40,655 nucleotides of DNA. Origin: Brasilonema sp. CT11. GTDB taxonomy: Bacteria; Cyanobacteriota; Cyanobacteriia; Cyanobacteriales; Nostocaceae. A model generated the notes under the pieces. It had not been told where the DNA came from. It worked only from the letters and a program-made list of their open reading frames with translations, and did no database searches. Location of the stretch: assembly GCF_017982655.1 (NCBI RefSeq), contig NZ_JABXYX010000069.1, positions 1 to 40,655 on the forward strand. The letters run 5' to 3'. Below are positions 1 through 8,238 of the stretch, piece after piece. Both the position numbers and the translations under genes were made by a program. Positions within the stretch are counted from its first letter, which is position 1, and every line of letters starts with the position of its first letter.

Positions 1-2
1 TT

Positions 3-86
3 CTTAAACTTTTCGATACCTCTTTAGGAGAAAACTTGATTGGTATAGAGCAAAGAATGCTGTTACGTAGTCAATTTTCTTGGTAG
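3..86 (+). CDS. possible 3' end of a gene entering from the left edge
   Basis: An open frame of 27 codons runs from the window edge to a TAG stop and ends in the residues RSQFSW. The other two forward frames stop within the first 27 bases. It is too short to name, and chance is a real alternative. The 250 bases after it hold no other convincing gene and are AT-rich. Confidence 0.3.
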   Translation, partial: LKLFDTSLGENLIGIEQRMLLRSQFSW

Positions 87-334
87 ATTTTGATTATAGG
101 GGCACGCTTACCAGCCAAGAGAGAAAAAAGTTAACATTACTAAACTGGAGGACAGCGACTACTCAAATGCTTCCATTGATTTTTTAAATGCTAGAGGTTA
201 GATAAAAGCTATATATGACAATATATAATTTATAGATACCACCAGAATTAATATTTTCTAATTGCTGCTATCATCTATTGTTAAATCTAAATTGCTTATA
301 TATTATTAGGTGTAACTTTACTATGGGTTTTACG

Positions 335-853
335 ATGAATCGTCTGTCTATTTTTGTAGACGGAAACAATATGTTCTATGCTCAACAGAAAAATGGCTGG
401 TTTTTTGACCCACGAAGAGTCTTAGAATATTTCAGGCACGAACAATCAGACACAACCTTAATCAACGCTTTTTGGTACACTGGCTTAAAAGACCTACAAG
501 ATCAACGAGGATTTAGAGATGCTCTCATTAGTTTAGGTTATACAGTTAGAACGAAAATTTTAAAAGAATATTATGATGATTCATCTGGTCGTTACTCACA
601 AAAAGCTAATTTAGATATAGAAATTGTTGTAGATATGTTTAATACAGTAGACCAGTATGATCGAGTGGTTTTATTTAGTGGAGATGGAGATTTTGAAAGA
701 GCAATAGAACTGTTACGGGGAAAAAATACGCATATTACAGTAGTATCAACAGAAGGAATGATAGCTAGGGAACTACGTAACGCTACTGACAGATATATAG
801 ATTTAAATGATATTCGGGACAGAATAGAAAAAGTAGATTCTCAGTTACCTTAG
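335..853 (+). CDS. NYN domain protein, LabA/DUF88 type
   Basis: The protein is about 172 aa and starts MNRLSIFVDGNNM. The FVDGNN stretch followed later by LDIEIVVDM and LFSGDGDFERAIELL is the acidic-residue pattern of NYN (PIN-like) domains, which are putative metal-dependent RNases. In cyanobacteria LabA-type members affect clock output, but this copy cannot be assigned to that role. The start at 335 places the first beta strand at the N-terminus. Starts at 323 (ATG) and 278 are also open and would only add unconserved residues. It stands alone, with 83 bases to leuA on the same strand. The fold is secure and the biological role is not. Confidence 0.8.
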   Translation: MNRLSIFVDGNNMFYAQQKNGWFFDPRRVLEYFRHEQSDTTLINAFWYTGLKDLQDQRGFRDALISLGYTVRTKILKEYYDDSSGRYSQKANLDIEIVVDMFNTVDQYDRVVLFSGDGDFERAIELLRGKNTHITVVSTEGMIARELRNATDRYIDLNDIRDRIEKVDSQLP

Positions 854-936
854 CAATAATTTACAAGAGGAATTGCAAAGAAACTAAGGTAAAAAGTATT
901 TTAAGTCACAAGTAAGAAGTCAACAACAAGCTGCAA

Positions 937-2538
937 ATGAACACGACACAAGAGAGAATCATCATATTTGACACGACACTTCGAGATGGTGAGCAGTGTC
1001 CGGGAGCAACACTGAACATAGATGAAAAACTGACTATTGCAAAGCAACTAGCACGTCTGGGTGTGGATGTGATTGAAGCAGGATTTGCTTTTGCCAGTCC
1101 TGGAGATTTTGAGGCTGTGAGTAAGATTGCCCAAGTTGTGGGGACACAAGATGGTCCTGTGATCTGTAGTTTAGCAAGAGCGCGACACGAAGATATTAAA
1201 ACTGCAGCCATAGCAATCAAGCCAGCCGCCAAAGGGAGAATTCATACCTTTATTGCAACAAGCGATATTCACCTCAAGTACAAACTGAAAAAGACAAGAT
1301 CAGAAGTAATAGCGATTGCTGAAGAAATGGTGGCTTATGCCAAAACATTCACTGATGATGTAGAATTTTCTCCGGAAGATGCAGGACGCTCTGAGCCAGA
1401 ATTCCTCTATCAAGTTTTAGAGCGAGCGATCGCCGCCGGAGCAACAACAGTTAATATTCCTGACACGGTAGGTTACACCACACCGAGTGAATTTGGGGCA
1501 CTCATAAAAGGGATTAAAGAAAATGTACCTAACATTGATCAAGCAATTATTTCTGTTCATGGACACAATGATTTAGGTTTGGCTGTCGCTAACTTCTTAG
1601 AAGCTGTGAAAAACGGTGCCAGACAGTTAGAATGTACTATCAACGGTATTGGTGAACGTGCAGGAAATGCAGCATTAGAAGAATTAGTGATGGGTTTGCA
1701 CGTCCGTCGGCAATACTTCAACCCCTTCTTTGGACGTTCAATTGATTCGGAAGAACCATTAACAAATATTGACACCAGACAAATTTACAAAACATCCCGT
1801 CTGGTTTCTAACTTGACAGGAATGCTCGTTCAACCGAATAAAGCAATTGTGGGTGCGAATGCATTTGCTCATGAGTCTGGAATTCATCAAGATGGTGTGC
1901 TAAAAAATAAGCTCACCTATGAAATTATGGATGCCCAACTAGTTGGCTTGACAGAAAATCAAATTGTCTTGGGCAAACATTCAGGAAGAAATGCTTTCCG
2001 GACACGTTTGAGAGAATTGGGATATGAACTCACAGAAACGGAATTAAATAAAGCATTTGTCAGGTTTAAAGAAGTCGCAGACAAAAAGAAAGAAATTTCT
2101 GATTGGGACTTGCAAGCAATTGTTATTGATGAAATCCAACAAGCTCCGGATTTATTCCGTGTAGAATTAGTGCAAGTTTCTTGTGGTAGTAATGCTCGTC
2201 CTACCGCAACAGTCACACTTCGGACTCCAGAAGGTGAAGAATTAATTGATGCTGCGATCGGTACTGGACCAGTAGATGCAGTTTACAAAGCTATCAATCG
2301 TGTTGTCAACGTACCGAACCAGTTAATTGAGTTTTCTGTACAATCAGTCACAGCGGGTATTGATGCGATTGGTGAAGTCACTATCCGTCTAAAGCATGAG
2401 GGTAGAGTGTTTTCAGGTCATGCAGCCAACACAGATATCATCGTAGCATCCGCTCAAGCTTACGTGAATGCATTGAATAGATTGTATGCATCCTTGCAAA
2501 ATAAACAACAGCAAGTCGTTGCAAAGAATTTGTCATGA
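937..2538 (+). CDS. leuA: 2-isopropylmalate synthase
   Basis: It condenses acetyl-CoA with 2-oxoisovalerate, the first committed step of leucine synthesis in the cytoplasm. The 533 aa protein opens with the [15 protein letters not shown] motif of the HMGL-like TIM barrel. [12 protein letters not shown] supplies metal-binding histidines, followed by GIGERAGNA. The last ~130 residues (from about [11 protein letters not shown]) form the LeuA regulatory domain through which leucine usually inhibits the enzyme. Length and ends match the long bacterial form. I saw no leader-peptide attenuator or T-box upstream. Paralogues such as citramalate or homocitrate synthase share the barrel, but the full-length match favours LeuA. 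Confidence 0.95.
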   Translation: MNTTQERIIIFDTTLRDGEQCPGATLNIDEKLTIAKQLARLGVDVIEAGFAFASPGDFEAVSKIAQVVGTQDGPVICSLARARHEDIKTAAIAIKPAAKGRIHTFIATSDIHLKYKLKKTRSEVIAIAEEMVAYAKTFTDDVEFSPEDAGRSEPEFLYQVLERAIAAGATTVNIPDTVGYTTPSEFGALIKGIKENVPNIDQAIISVHGHNDLGLAVANFLEAVKNGARQLECTINGIGERAGNAALEELVMGLHVRRQYFNPFFGRSIDSEEPLTNIDTRQIYKTSRLVSNLTGMLVQPNKAIVGANAFAHESGIHQDGVLKNKLTYEIMDAQLVGLTENQIVLGKHSGRNAFRTRLRELGYELTETELNKAFVRFKEVADKKKEISDWDLQAIVIDEIQQAPDLFRVELVQVSCGSNARPTATVTLRTPEGEELIDAAIGTGPVDAVYKAINRVVNVPNQLIEFSVQSVTAGIDAIGEVTIRLKHEGRVFSGHAANTDIIVASAQAYVNALNRLYASLQNKQQQVVAKNLS

Positions 2539-2605
2539 ACTAGGGGTTTAAGGGGGTAAGGGTATAAGGGTGTAGGGGATGTAGTTAGTGTCGATCATGA
2601 ATGAA

Positions 2606-2711
2606 ACCACAAGTTAACACGGATGCACACGGATAGTTTCTCTGTGTTAATTTGTGGTTATTCTTGTTACCAGGCGGAGCCTGGTAACGAGGGTTGGGAG
2701 GCTCAGCCTCC
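2606..2711. repeat. cluster of three palindromes downstream of leuA
   Basis: Three inverted repeats follow leuA. Imperfect 15-base arms lie at 2606-2620 and 2644-2658. A 10 bp perfect stem with a GGA loop lies at 2666-2688 (GTTACCAGGC and its complement). A 7 bp stem with a one-base loop lies at 2697-2711. A tandem run of AGGGGT/AAGGGT units precedes them at about 2545-2578. No strong T-run follows, so these look more like dispersed cyanobacterial palindromes than a classic terminator, although they could stabilise or end the leuA transcript. Confidence 0.6.
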
Positions 2712-2787
2712 TCAGTGTTTCCCTTCTTGCCTGTTAAGCGTTAAGCGTGTTTATTGAGAGTTATGATGACTTTTGCAAGAAGTCTAT

Positions 2788-3935
2788 TTAAGGAGGTTGA
2801 TCCTGAACAGAAGCGAAAGGTTGCGGTTCTCTCAAACGCTTTTGAATTTCCTCGCGTCGATATTTAGCAAGTTCTTGATAAATTTTTTTCGAGCTAAATT
2901 CACGCTACCAATTGGTTCATGTTCAGGTAAAGTATGCCAAGGGTTGAAAGACAAACCCTCATCCAATCGTTTTCGCTCATCAAAGTCAAACTTTTGGCTA
3001 GGAATCTTGATAGTAGCTATCTTGATGAAAGGTGAATCTTCCTCTTTCCACTCCTGCATTGGATTTTCAATAGAAGTTTTTTCTTCATCTACATAAAGCT
3101 GAATGAGAAAGTCAAAAAAAGCATCGTGACCTTCTTGAGTAAGATATTTTACTGCTGCTTCACGTAGAGAATTATCAGACTCTGGAATTGAGTTGGAAAG
3201 TAAGTCGGTGCAATAAAACCAAACTGTGTGAAGAAAAGTAAAGAAGGCTCAAACTCTTTCTCTCCCTGCTCCCTGCTCCCTGCTCCCTGCCTTATTCCAA
3301 CAATAATTATTTACGCCGATCTACTAAACTGCTTCTATTTGTTGAGGTTTGACAGAGAACTAGATAGCTTGAGAACCTAATTTGTATGGTGTTGTACTCC
3401 AGTACTGAATCAAAAGTGGATTGCTAATTTTTTTACTAGCCATTTCCTGGAGTATTGCAAAAGAAGGTTGCATGGCTTGCGTTAATTCTGGATCAGCTTG
3501 TCCACTTGCTACTTTGCCAATATCAATATAACCCTTGACATCTCGTAGGAAAAAGACTGGATGATTGAGAAGAATAAAATCCTGAGTTTTGTCTTCATCA
3601 TCAAGAACTTTTTCGCCTTCAACACTCATCAATTTTATTGCCAAGCCATGAGCATTAGGTTGTTTATCTGAAACGAACTTACCCCGTTTTTCTGCTTCTG
3701 CAGCATTGGAAAAACGAACCCAGATGGGAAAGGTTTGAACTGTTGCGAACACGCCAACTTTAAGTGCAGGAGGAATGTCATTTTCAACAATAAATTCTCC
3801 CCAAACTAAAGCATGGCTTTTCGGGTGTAGTTGGCGTAAATCTGGTCTTTTTTCTTGCTGACTTTTTAAGCTATTAGCTAAAACCGCATCTGTGATTGTC
3901 TCTTGCTCTGAAGCAGATAATTTTGAAATGGTCAT
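2788..3935 (-). pseudogene. catalase-family protein, decayed
   Basis: The first 191 codons (3935 down to 3360) are intact. They read as a catalase-fold protein (HPKSHALVWGEF, FPIWVRFSNA, KTQDFILLNHPVFF) of a type common in cyanobacteria. After TPYKLGSQAI the next codon is TAG where a Lys codon is expected, and the sense continues as FSVKPQQIEAV. A tract of CTCCCTG-type repeats at about 3260-3292 follows. Homologous sense resumes at about 3180 (DNSLREAAVKYL) and runs through KIPSQKFDFDER and PWHTLPEHEP. A further frameshift sits in a run of A's near 2882-2888, after which the true C-terminus (ending FASVQDQPP) stops at 2788. A strong AGGAGG site precedes the start, so a truncated protein could still be made. 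Confidence 0.85.
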
Positions 3936-4223
3936 ACTTTCCTCCTATCAATGTGTGCAATGAACGTGACATTAAAGTTCAAACAACTCCTCAAGTCCTG
4001 TATAAGGAGCAAGAAGAAGGATTTCGCATTCCAACACTCCAACTTGTACCACTGACAAACTGTGCAACTGTAGCATTCACAGCTTCCAAACTGCGTGCTT
4101 CAAACAACGCTGATAGAACGAGACATGGCTAATACCCGAATGTTCTCATGCCACAACACCGCAAATATACCTTAAAGAAGAACGCAGAATACACAAGTGA
4201 TTCTAAATCATTCGTGATAAAAA

Positions 4224-4259
4224 AAGCTCCCGAACTTCTGGTGAGAAGTCAGGGAGCTT
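4224..4259 (-). terminator. intrinsic terminator of the M41-like peptidase gene
   Basis: Arms 4224-4239 and 4244-4259 pair over 16 positions with two central mismatches and a four-base loop. Read on the minus strand, the hairpin is followed by seven T's. It begins 21 bases after the stop of the upstream minus-strand gene. The plus-strand side also has five T's, so it may act in both directions. Confidence 0.8.
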
Positions 4260-4279
4260 GGTTTTTCAATTCTCATAAA

Positions 4280-4975
4280 TTACGCAGTTTGGGGAGTGTC
4301 AAAAGCTTGTGCAATTGCATTTTGACACTCTGCAACTGAAGCACGTTCTCGCATAGAATTCACTAAGGCTTGATATGCCGACCAGTTTTCTTGCAAAAGG
4401 TTTTTGGCTTGGAGTGTACAAAAGCGCTGTTTCTGGTCACCTAATGGTTCAGAAAAACCCAAATTTGTCAATACCATTAAGAGCTTGCTTCTGTCATCAG
4501 CTCCTCCCTCTGAGTTTTCGTAAACCAATGTTTCAGCAGCAATACCAGCCATCCAAATGGTACAGTAACGGTCTAGCTTTTGAGCACTGATTGTACCCCG
4601 TTCTAGTTGAGATGCTAATTCGCCATCATCAAAACTCACACCACCTTGTCCTGGTTGTCTTTGTTTGAGTGCTTCCCAGGCACTTAGGGTATAGTTCATC
4701 ACTGGAATTTCTAGCAGATAAGCAACTAGAAAATGTCCGGCTTCGTGATGAATAATGCGTTCTCTGTGTTCTGGAGAAAAACCAGCTATCCAATCTATAA
4801 GTAAACTACCACCCTTGCCTTGTAAACTAAATGAATCAAGAGTTGCTATTCCTAAAACGGTAAAGGTTAGTGTTGCCGGGATTACGGGTGATATGTGCAA
4901 CAATGGTCCCAAGAGGGTAGACATCGTCATGATAAAGATAGATATTGCTATTAAGTTTAGAGATATTTTGCTCAT
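4280..4975 (-). CDS. stand-alone M41 (FtsH-type) peptidase domain protein
   Basis: The 231 aa protein has two hydrophobic segments (about residues 5-28 and 30-46). The zinc-protease motif HHEAGH follows at about 76-81. Downstream sequence resembles the FtsH protease domain, including GIAAETLVYENSEGGADDRSKL, where an acidic residue would supply the third zinc ligand. No AAA ATPase module (Walker A or B, SRH) is present, so it cannot be a normal FtsH. Proteins of this shape are known in cyanobacteria and plastids as FtsH-like peptidases; their substrates are unknown to me. It is monocistronic, with a terminator right after the stop. An active membrane peptidase is inferred from the intact HEAGH. 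Confidence 0.8.
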   Translation of the reverse strand: MSKISLNLIAISIFIMTMSTLLGPLLHISPVIPATLTFTVLGIATLDSFSLQGKGGSLLIDWIAGFSPEHRERIIHHEAGHFLVAYLLEIPVMNYTLSAWEALKQRQPGQGGVSFDDGELASQLERGTISAQKLDRYCTIWMAGIAAETLVYENSEGGADDRSKLLMVLTNLGFSEPLGDQKQRFCTLQAKNLLQENWSAYQALVNSMRERASVAECQNAIAQAFDTPQTA

Positions 4976-5279
4976 ATTAAAGACAGTCCAGCTTCATGTT
5001 TCTTAACTCTTTTTTAATTATGATATGAACTCAACAGAAAATACTACCTATCATATGATGTTGGGATCAATACTTATAAAAAACCAAGAACCTCACTAGC
5101 CTGCGGCACCCTCTGGGCGAGATCGCAGGGGATTGGGGTCACGTTACGCAGGAACTATAAGTAATTAAGCACAGTTGATATTAAAGGTTATTTATAAAGT
5201 TCTGTAAGACATAGAGCATATTTTCAATTTTGAATTGTTTATCATGGGGCTGGACGAATCTAGAATGTCCGGAGATACC

Positions 5280-5756
5280 ATGCCAAAACGGATAATTATA
5301 AGATTAAATACTTGGTTCCAAAGAGATACAATCGTACGTAATCTAGAGATTTTTCAAGACTTTATTGTCATCTCTCTTTGTCTTGGTTTGTTCTGTGTGA
5401 TGCTTTTACGATTGGGAGATATGTTCTTCTCTTTTTTGCATCCACTAGATTTACGGCAAGTTACATCTGATATTCTGTTTATTTTGATTCTGGTAGAATT
5501 ATTTAGACTGTTAATTGATTACTTGCAAGACCAACGAATATCCGTAGTTGCAGCAGTAGAAATTACTATTGTTTCTGCTTTGCGAGAAGTCATTTTACGC
5601 GGTGTTCTCGAAATTCCTCGTGACCAAATCTTTGGAATCTCTTTATTCCTGATAGTCTTAGGCATAATTCTTGTAGTTTTACCTTGGATGTCTAACTTTT
5701 TTGAACACGTTAAAGTTGCTAACAACAACAAAATAGAAGAGAAGCCCACAAGCTAA
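5280..5756 (+). CDS. PsiE-family (phosphate-starvation-inducible) membrane protein
   Basis: The protein is 158 aa from the ATG at 5280, which has a GGAG five bases upstream. An open extension to 5235 lacks such a site. There are four predicted membrane spans (around IVISLCLGLFCVML, ILFILILVELFRLL, ISVVAAVEITIVSALREVI and ISLFLIVLGIILVVL). The loop text LLIDYLQDQRISVVAAVEI and REVILRG is typical of the PsiE/DUF family. E. coli PsiE is induced by phosphate starvation, but its molecular function is unknown. The C-terminus is short and polar. It has no operon partners. Confidence 0.8.
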   Translation: MPKRIIIRLNTWFQRDTIVRNLEIFQDFIVISLCLGLFCVMLLRLGDMFFSFLHPLDLRQVTSDILFILILVELFRLLIDYLQDQRISVVAAVEITIVSALREVILRGVLEIPRDQIFGISLFLIVLGIILVVLPWMSNFFEHVKVANNNKIEEKPTS

Positions 5757-5893
5757 AATCTCAAGAGGCAGTTTGCACACTTGGAAACTTTGAGGTTGTC
5801 TGAAATAAAGAATATAGCAACCTCGTCTTGTTGCTAATCGATAATTTTCATAACTCAATCACAACTCAAAAAGAAGTGCTATGGCTGCTTTAC

Positions 5894-6754
5894 TCATTCA
5901 AACACCACTGTTTTATTTCCATACACTAATATACGATTCTGCAAATGTAGGCGTACTGCTCTTGCTAAAACAACTCGCTCTAAATCCTTTCCTTTTCTAA
6001 TCAAATCCTCAACTTCATCACGGTGACTGACTCGTACCACATCTTGCTCAATAATTGGTCCTGCATCTAAATGATCAGTCACATAATGAGAAGTCGCACC
6101 GATAATCTTTACACCTCTTTCAAAAGCTTTGTGATAGGGATTTGCTCCAACAAAAGCTGGTAAAAATGAATGATGAATATTAATTATTTGTGGAAATTTG
6201 ACGATAAATTCTCCACTAACAATTTGCATATATTTTGCTAATACAACTAAATCTATTTTGTACTGCTGTAGTAATTCTAATTGCTTGGCTTCCTGTTCCT
6301 GTTTGTTTTCCTTGATGATGGGGATGTGGTGATAGTCGATATCAAACTGTTCTGCTACTACTTTTAAATCAGGATGATTACTGATAATGACAGGTATCTG
6401 TGCAGCAAATTCTTTTGCACGTTGTCGCCAAATTAAATCAAATAAACAATGGTCTTGACGACTCACCCAAATCGCAATCCGCCGGACAGTATCAGAAAAG
6501 TGCAATTCCCATTTAGCTTGCAGTGGTTGAGCAATGGCATTGAATGCTGGTGCAATTAAGTCACGCGGCAAATTAAACCCATCTAACTGCCACTCAATAC
6601 GAGTAAGAAATAACCCTGCCGTAAAGTCTGTGTGCTGATCCGCCTGGATAATATTACCACCATTAGCATAGATGAAGTTGGCAATTTTTGCCACCAGTCC
6701 TGTTTGGTCGGGACAGGAAATTAGTAGTGTTGCGGTTGGACTTATCATGAACAC
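5894..6754 (-). CDS. purU: formyltetrahydrofolate deformylase
   Basis: It hydrolyses 10-formyl-THF to THF and formate, balancing one-carbon pools. The 286 aa length is normal. Residues ~5-85 form the ACT domain (LLISCPDQTGLVAKIANFI). The formyltransferase-like catalytic domain follows, with INIHHSFLPAFVGANPYHKA and GATSHYVTDHLDAGPIIEQD, which carry the catalytic His and Asp of this fold. The catalytic domain separates it from standalone ACT regulators, and the ACT domain separates it from PurN. The start could be at 6754 or two codons later (6748). It is a single gene with no recognisable regulatory site. Confidence 0.95.
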   Translation of the reverse strand: MFMISPTATLLISCPDQTGLVAKIANFIYANGGNIIQADQHTDFTAGLFLTRIEWQLDGFNLPRDLIAPAFNAIAQPLQAKWELHFSDTVRRIAIWVSRQDHCLFDLIWRQRAKEFAAQIPVIISNHPDLKVVAEQFDIDYHHIPIIKENKQEQEAKQLELLQQYKIDLVVLAKYMQIVSGEFIVKFPQIINIHHSFLPAFVGANPYHKAFERGVKIIGATSHYVTDHLDAGPIIEQDVVRVSHRDEVEDLIRKGKDLERVVLARAVRLHLQNRILVYGNKTVVFE

Positions 6755-7057
6755 ATTCTAAAGACTAGCAAGTTTTTGAAAGCGGTCTTTTCCGTAGAAT
6801 TACTCTTGAAAAAAGAAATTTATATACATTATTAATGTAAGAGAACTTTCTAATTTTATAGCAGGTTTTATGGAAAGTGAATAACTTCTCTTTTTTGTTT
6901 TGTCTAGAATAGAGTTGAGTCGTACTTTAAGCTAGACGTTATACGAAACAATCAAAAAAACACATACATGATATATGTTAACTAAGGTCTTGTTCTAAAC
7001 GTGAGGCAAGATTTCTACTGTACTTGGTTTTATTTAAAACTATATTATCATGACACA

Positions 7058-7321
7058 ATGCTTATTACTTACCTTGTAATTATAGTCTATTTAATCATGG
7101 CTTCCTGTTTTTTTAATCAATGGGTGGTATTTTTTTTAGCAGATGAAGACATGGATTCAGAGCAGCGCTTCTATTCTACTATCGTTTTGGTTGTAGCTAC
7201 TATCTTGTGGCCAATCATTGTTCCTTTAGCTTACTTGGAATTACTGAAGTTCCATAAAAAGCACAAAAATATCATCGATTTACTGATAAACGTATCTGAA
7301 CCTGGCAGTTATGACGAGTGA
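7058..7321 (+). CDS. small two-span membrane protein, unknown function
   Basis: The protein is 87 aa from the ATG at 7058; a longer GTG start at 7001 is open but adds unlikely residues. There are two hydrophobic segments (LITYLVIIVYLIMASCFF and IVLVVATILWPIIVPLAYL) separated by the acidic loop ADEDMDSEQRF, then a basic tail (KFHKKHKN). I recall similar short proteins in other heterocystous cyanobacteria but know no function. It ends 48 bases from the convergent DUF4340 gene. Confidence 0.6.
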   Translation: MLITYLVIIVYLIMASCFFNQWVVFFLADEDMDSEQRFYSTIVLVVATILWPIIVPLAYLELLKFHKKHKNIIDLLINVSEPGSYDE

Positions 7322-7368
7322 AGTTTGTTGAAAATAAACTATACCATCACCTCAAATAAAAAAAGCTG

Positions 7369-8238
7369 TTATTGGCTGTTTGCTGGAGTTGGTTTATCAG
7401 TATTGGGAGTGGGTTTTTTGCCATCATCTATGGGTTTAGCAGTATTGGGAGTGGGCTTTTTGCCATCATCTGTAGATTTATCACTACTAGGAGTGGGTTT
7501 TTTTCCATCATCTATAGATTTCTCACTACTGGGAGTGGGCTTTTTGCCATCATCTATGGGTTTAGCAGTATTGGGAATGGGCTTTTTGCCATCATCTATA
7601 GATTTCTCACTACTGGGAGTGGGTTTTTTGCCATCATCTATCGGTTTCTCAGTATTGGGAGTGGGTTTTTTGCTATCATCTATAGGTTGTTTCCACTCTG
7701 AGAGTTCTCGATTAACTGCATTTTCAAAATCCGTAGATACTAATAGCACATCAGTATTGCCACCTGGTTTTGTAGAAGGGTCAGCTTGAGCATACAGGAA
7801 ACGGCGGTTAAAGTCAGGCTTACCCAAAATCAACTGATGTGTTTTCTGATTTTTTAGTTTGACATCGATTGTTGTTTGAGGCTGATCTAAGCCGAATTCT
7901 GCAAGTTGGTTGGGTGAGATGGATACAATGCGATCGCTCTTTCCCTCCACTAGCAAATTCATCAAATAACCTACAATAGCACTACTTGCTGGGGCAGTTT
8001 CGGGAGATTTCATCATCCACTTGGGTTCTTCAGACTTGTCAGTACGTTCCAGATTTAAAGTCTGATTTTGAGTTTTGACTGTCAAAGATTGCACATCATC
8101 CTCTTTGAAAGAGAAGATTTTTTGCTGCTGCTTGACTTCCTTTGGTTCAGGTGCATTCTTTATTTCATGGAAGTAGACAAAACCACCTAAACCAAGCGCT
8201 AGCAGTATCAGAATTAAAGTTGTTCGCTGTAATTTCAT
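7369..8238 (-). CDS. DUF4340 protein with a repetitive C-terminal tail
   Basis: This is the last gene of the ABC operon. The ATG at 8238 overlaps the TGA of the GldG-like gene by four bases (ATGA), so I prefer it to the GTG at 8250. One N-terminal membrane anchor (LILILLALGLGGFVYF) is followed by a DUF4340 domain of beta-rich repeats (FSFKEDDVQSLTVKTQNQTL, LAEFGLDQPQTTIDVKL). DUF4340 proteins commonly sit next to GldG/ABC-2 genes, where their role is undefined; an extracytoplasmic accessory role is inferred. The C-terminus is seven 14-residue repeats built on PIDDGKKPTP, highly charged and probably disordered. The tail is the odd part. Confidence 0.85.
   Translation of the reverse strand: MKLQRTTLILILLALGLGGFVYFHEIKNAPEPKEVKQQQKIFSFKEDDVQSLTVKTQNQTLNLERTDKSEEPKWMMKSPETAPASSAIVGYLMNLLVEGKSDRIVSISPNQLAEFGLDQPQTTIDVKLKNQKTHQLILGKPDFNRRFLYAQADPSTKPGGNTDVLLVSTDFENAVNRELSEWKQPIDDSKKPTPNTEKPIDDGKKPTPSSEKSIDDGKKPIPNTAKPIDDGKKPTPSSEKSIDDGKKPTPSSDKSTDDGKKPTPNTAKPIDDGKKPTPNTDKPTPANSQ
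7393..7686 (-). repeat. seven 42-bp tandem repeats coding the DUF4340 tail
   Basis: Seven consecutive 42-base units each encode [P/S]-[I/T]-D-D-G-K-K-P-[T/I]-P-[N/S]-[T/S]-[E/A/D]-K. The first unit has DDS instead of DDG. Units alternate between NT-type and SS-type variants, which suggests growth by multi-unit duplication. Copy number is likely to vary between strains. Confidence 0.9.

Noticed and set aside
2773-3096. Plus-strand frame of 107 codons
   Set aside because: The minus strand of the same stretch reads as the C-terminal half of the catalase-family relic.
7325-7789. Long plus-strand frames opposite the DUF4340 tail
   Set aside because: They are antisense translations of the 42-base repeats; the minus-strand frame has the coupled start and the domain.
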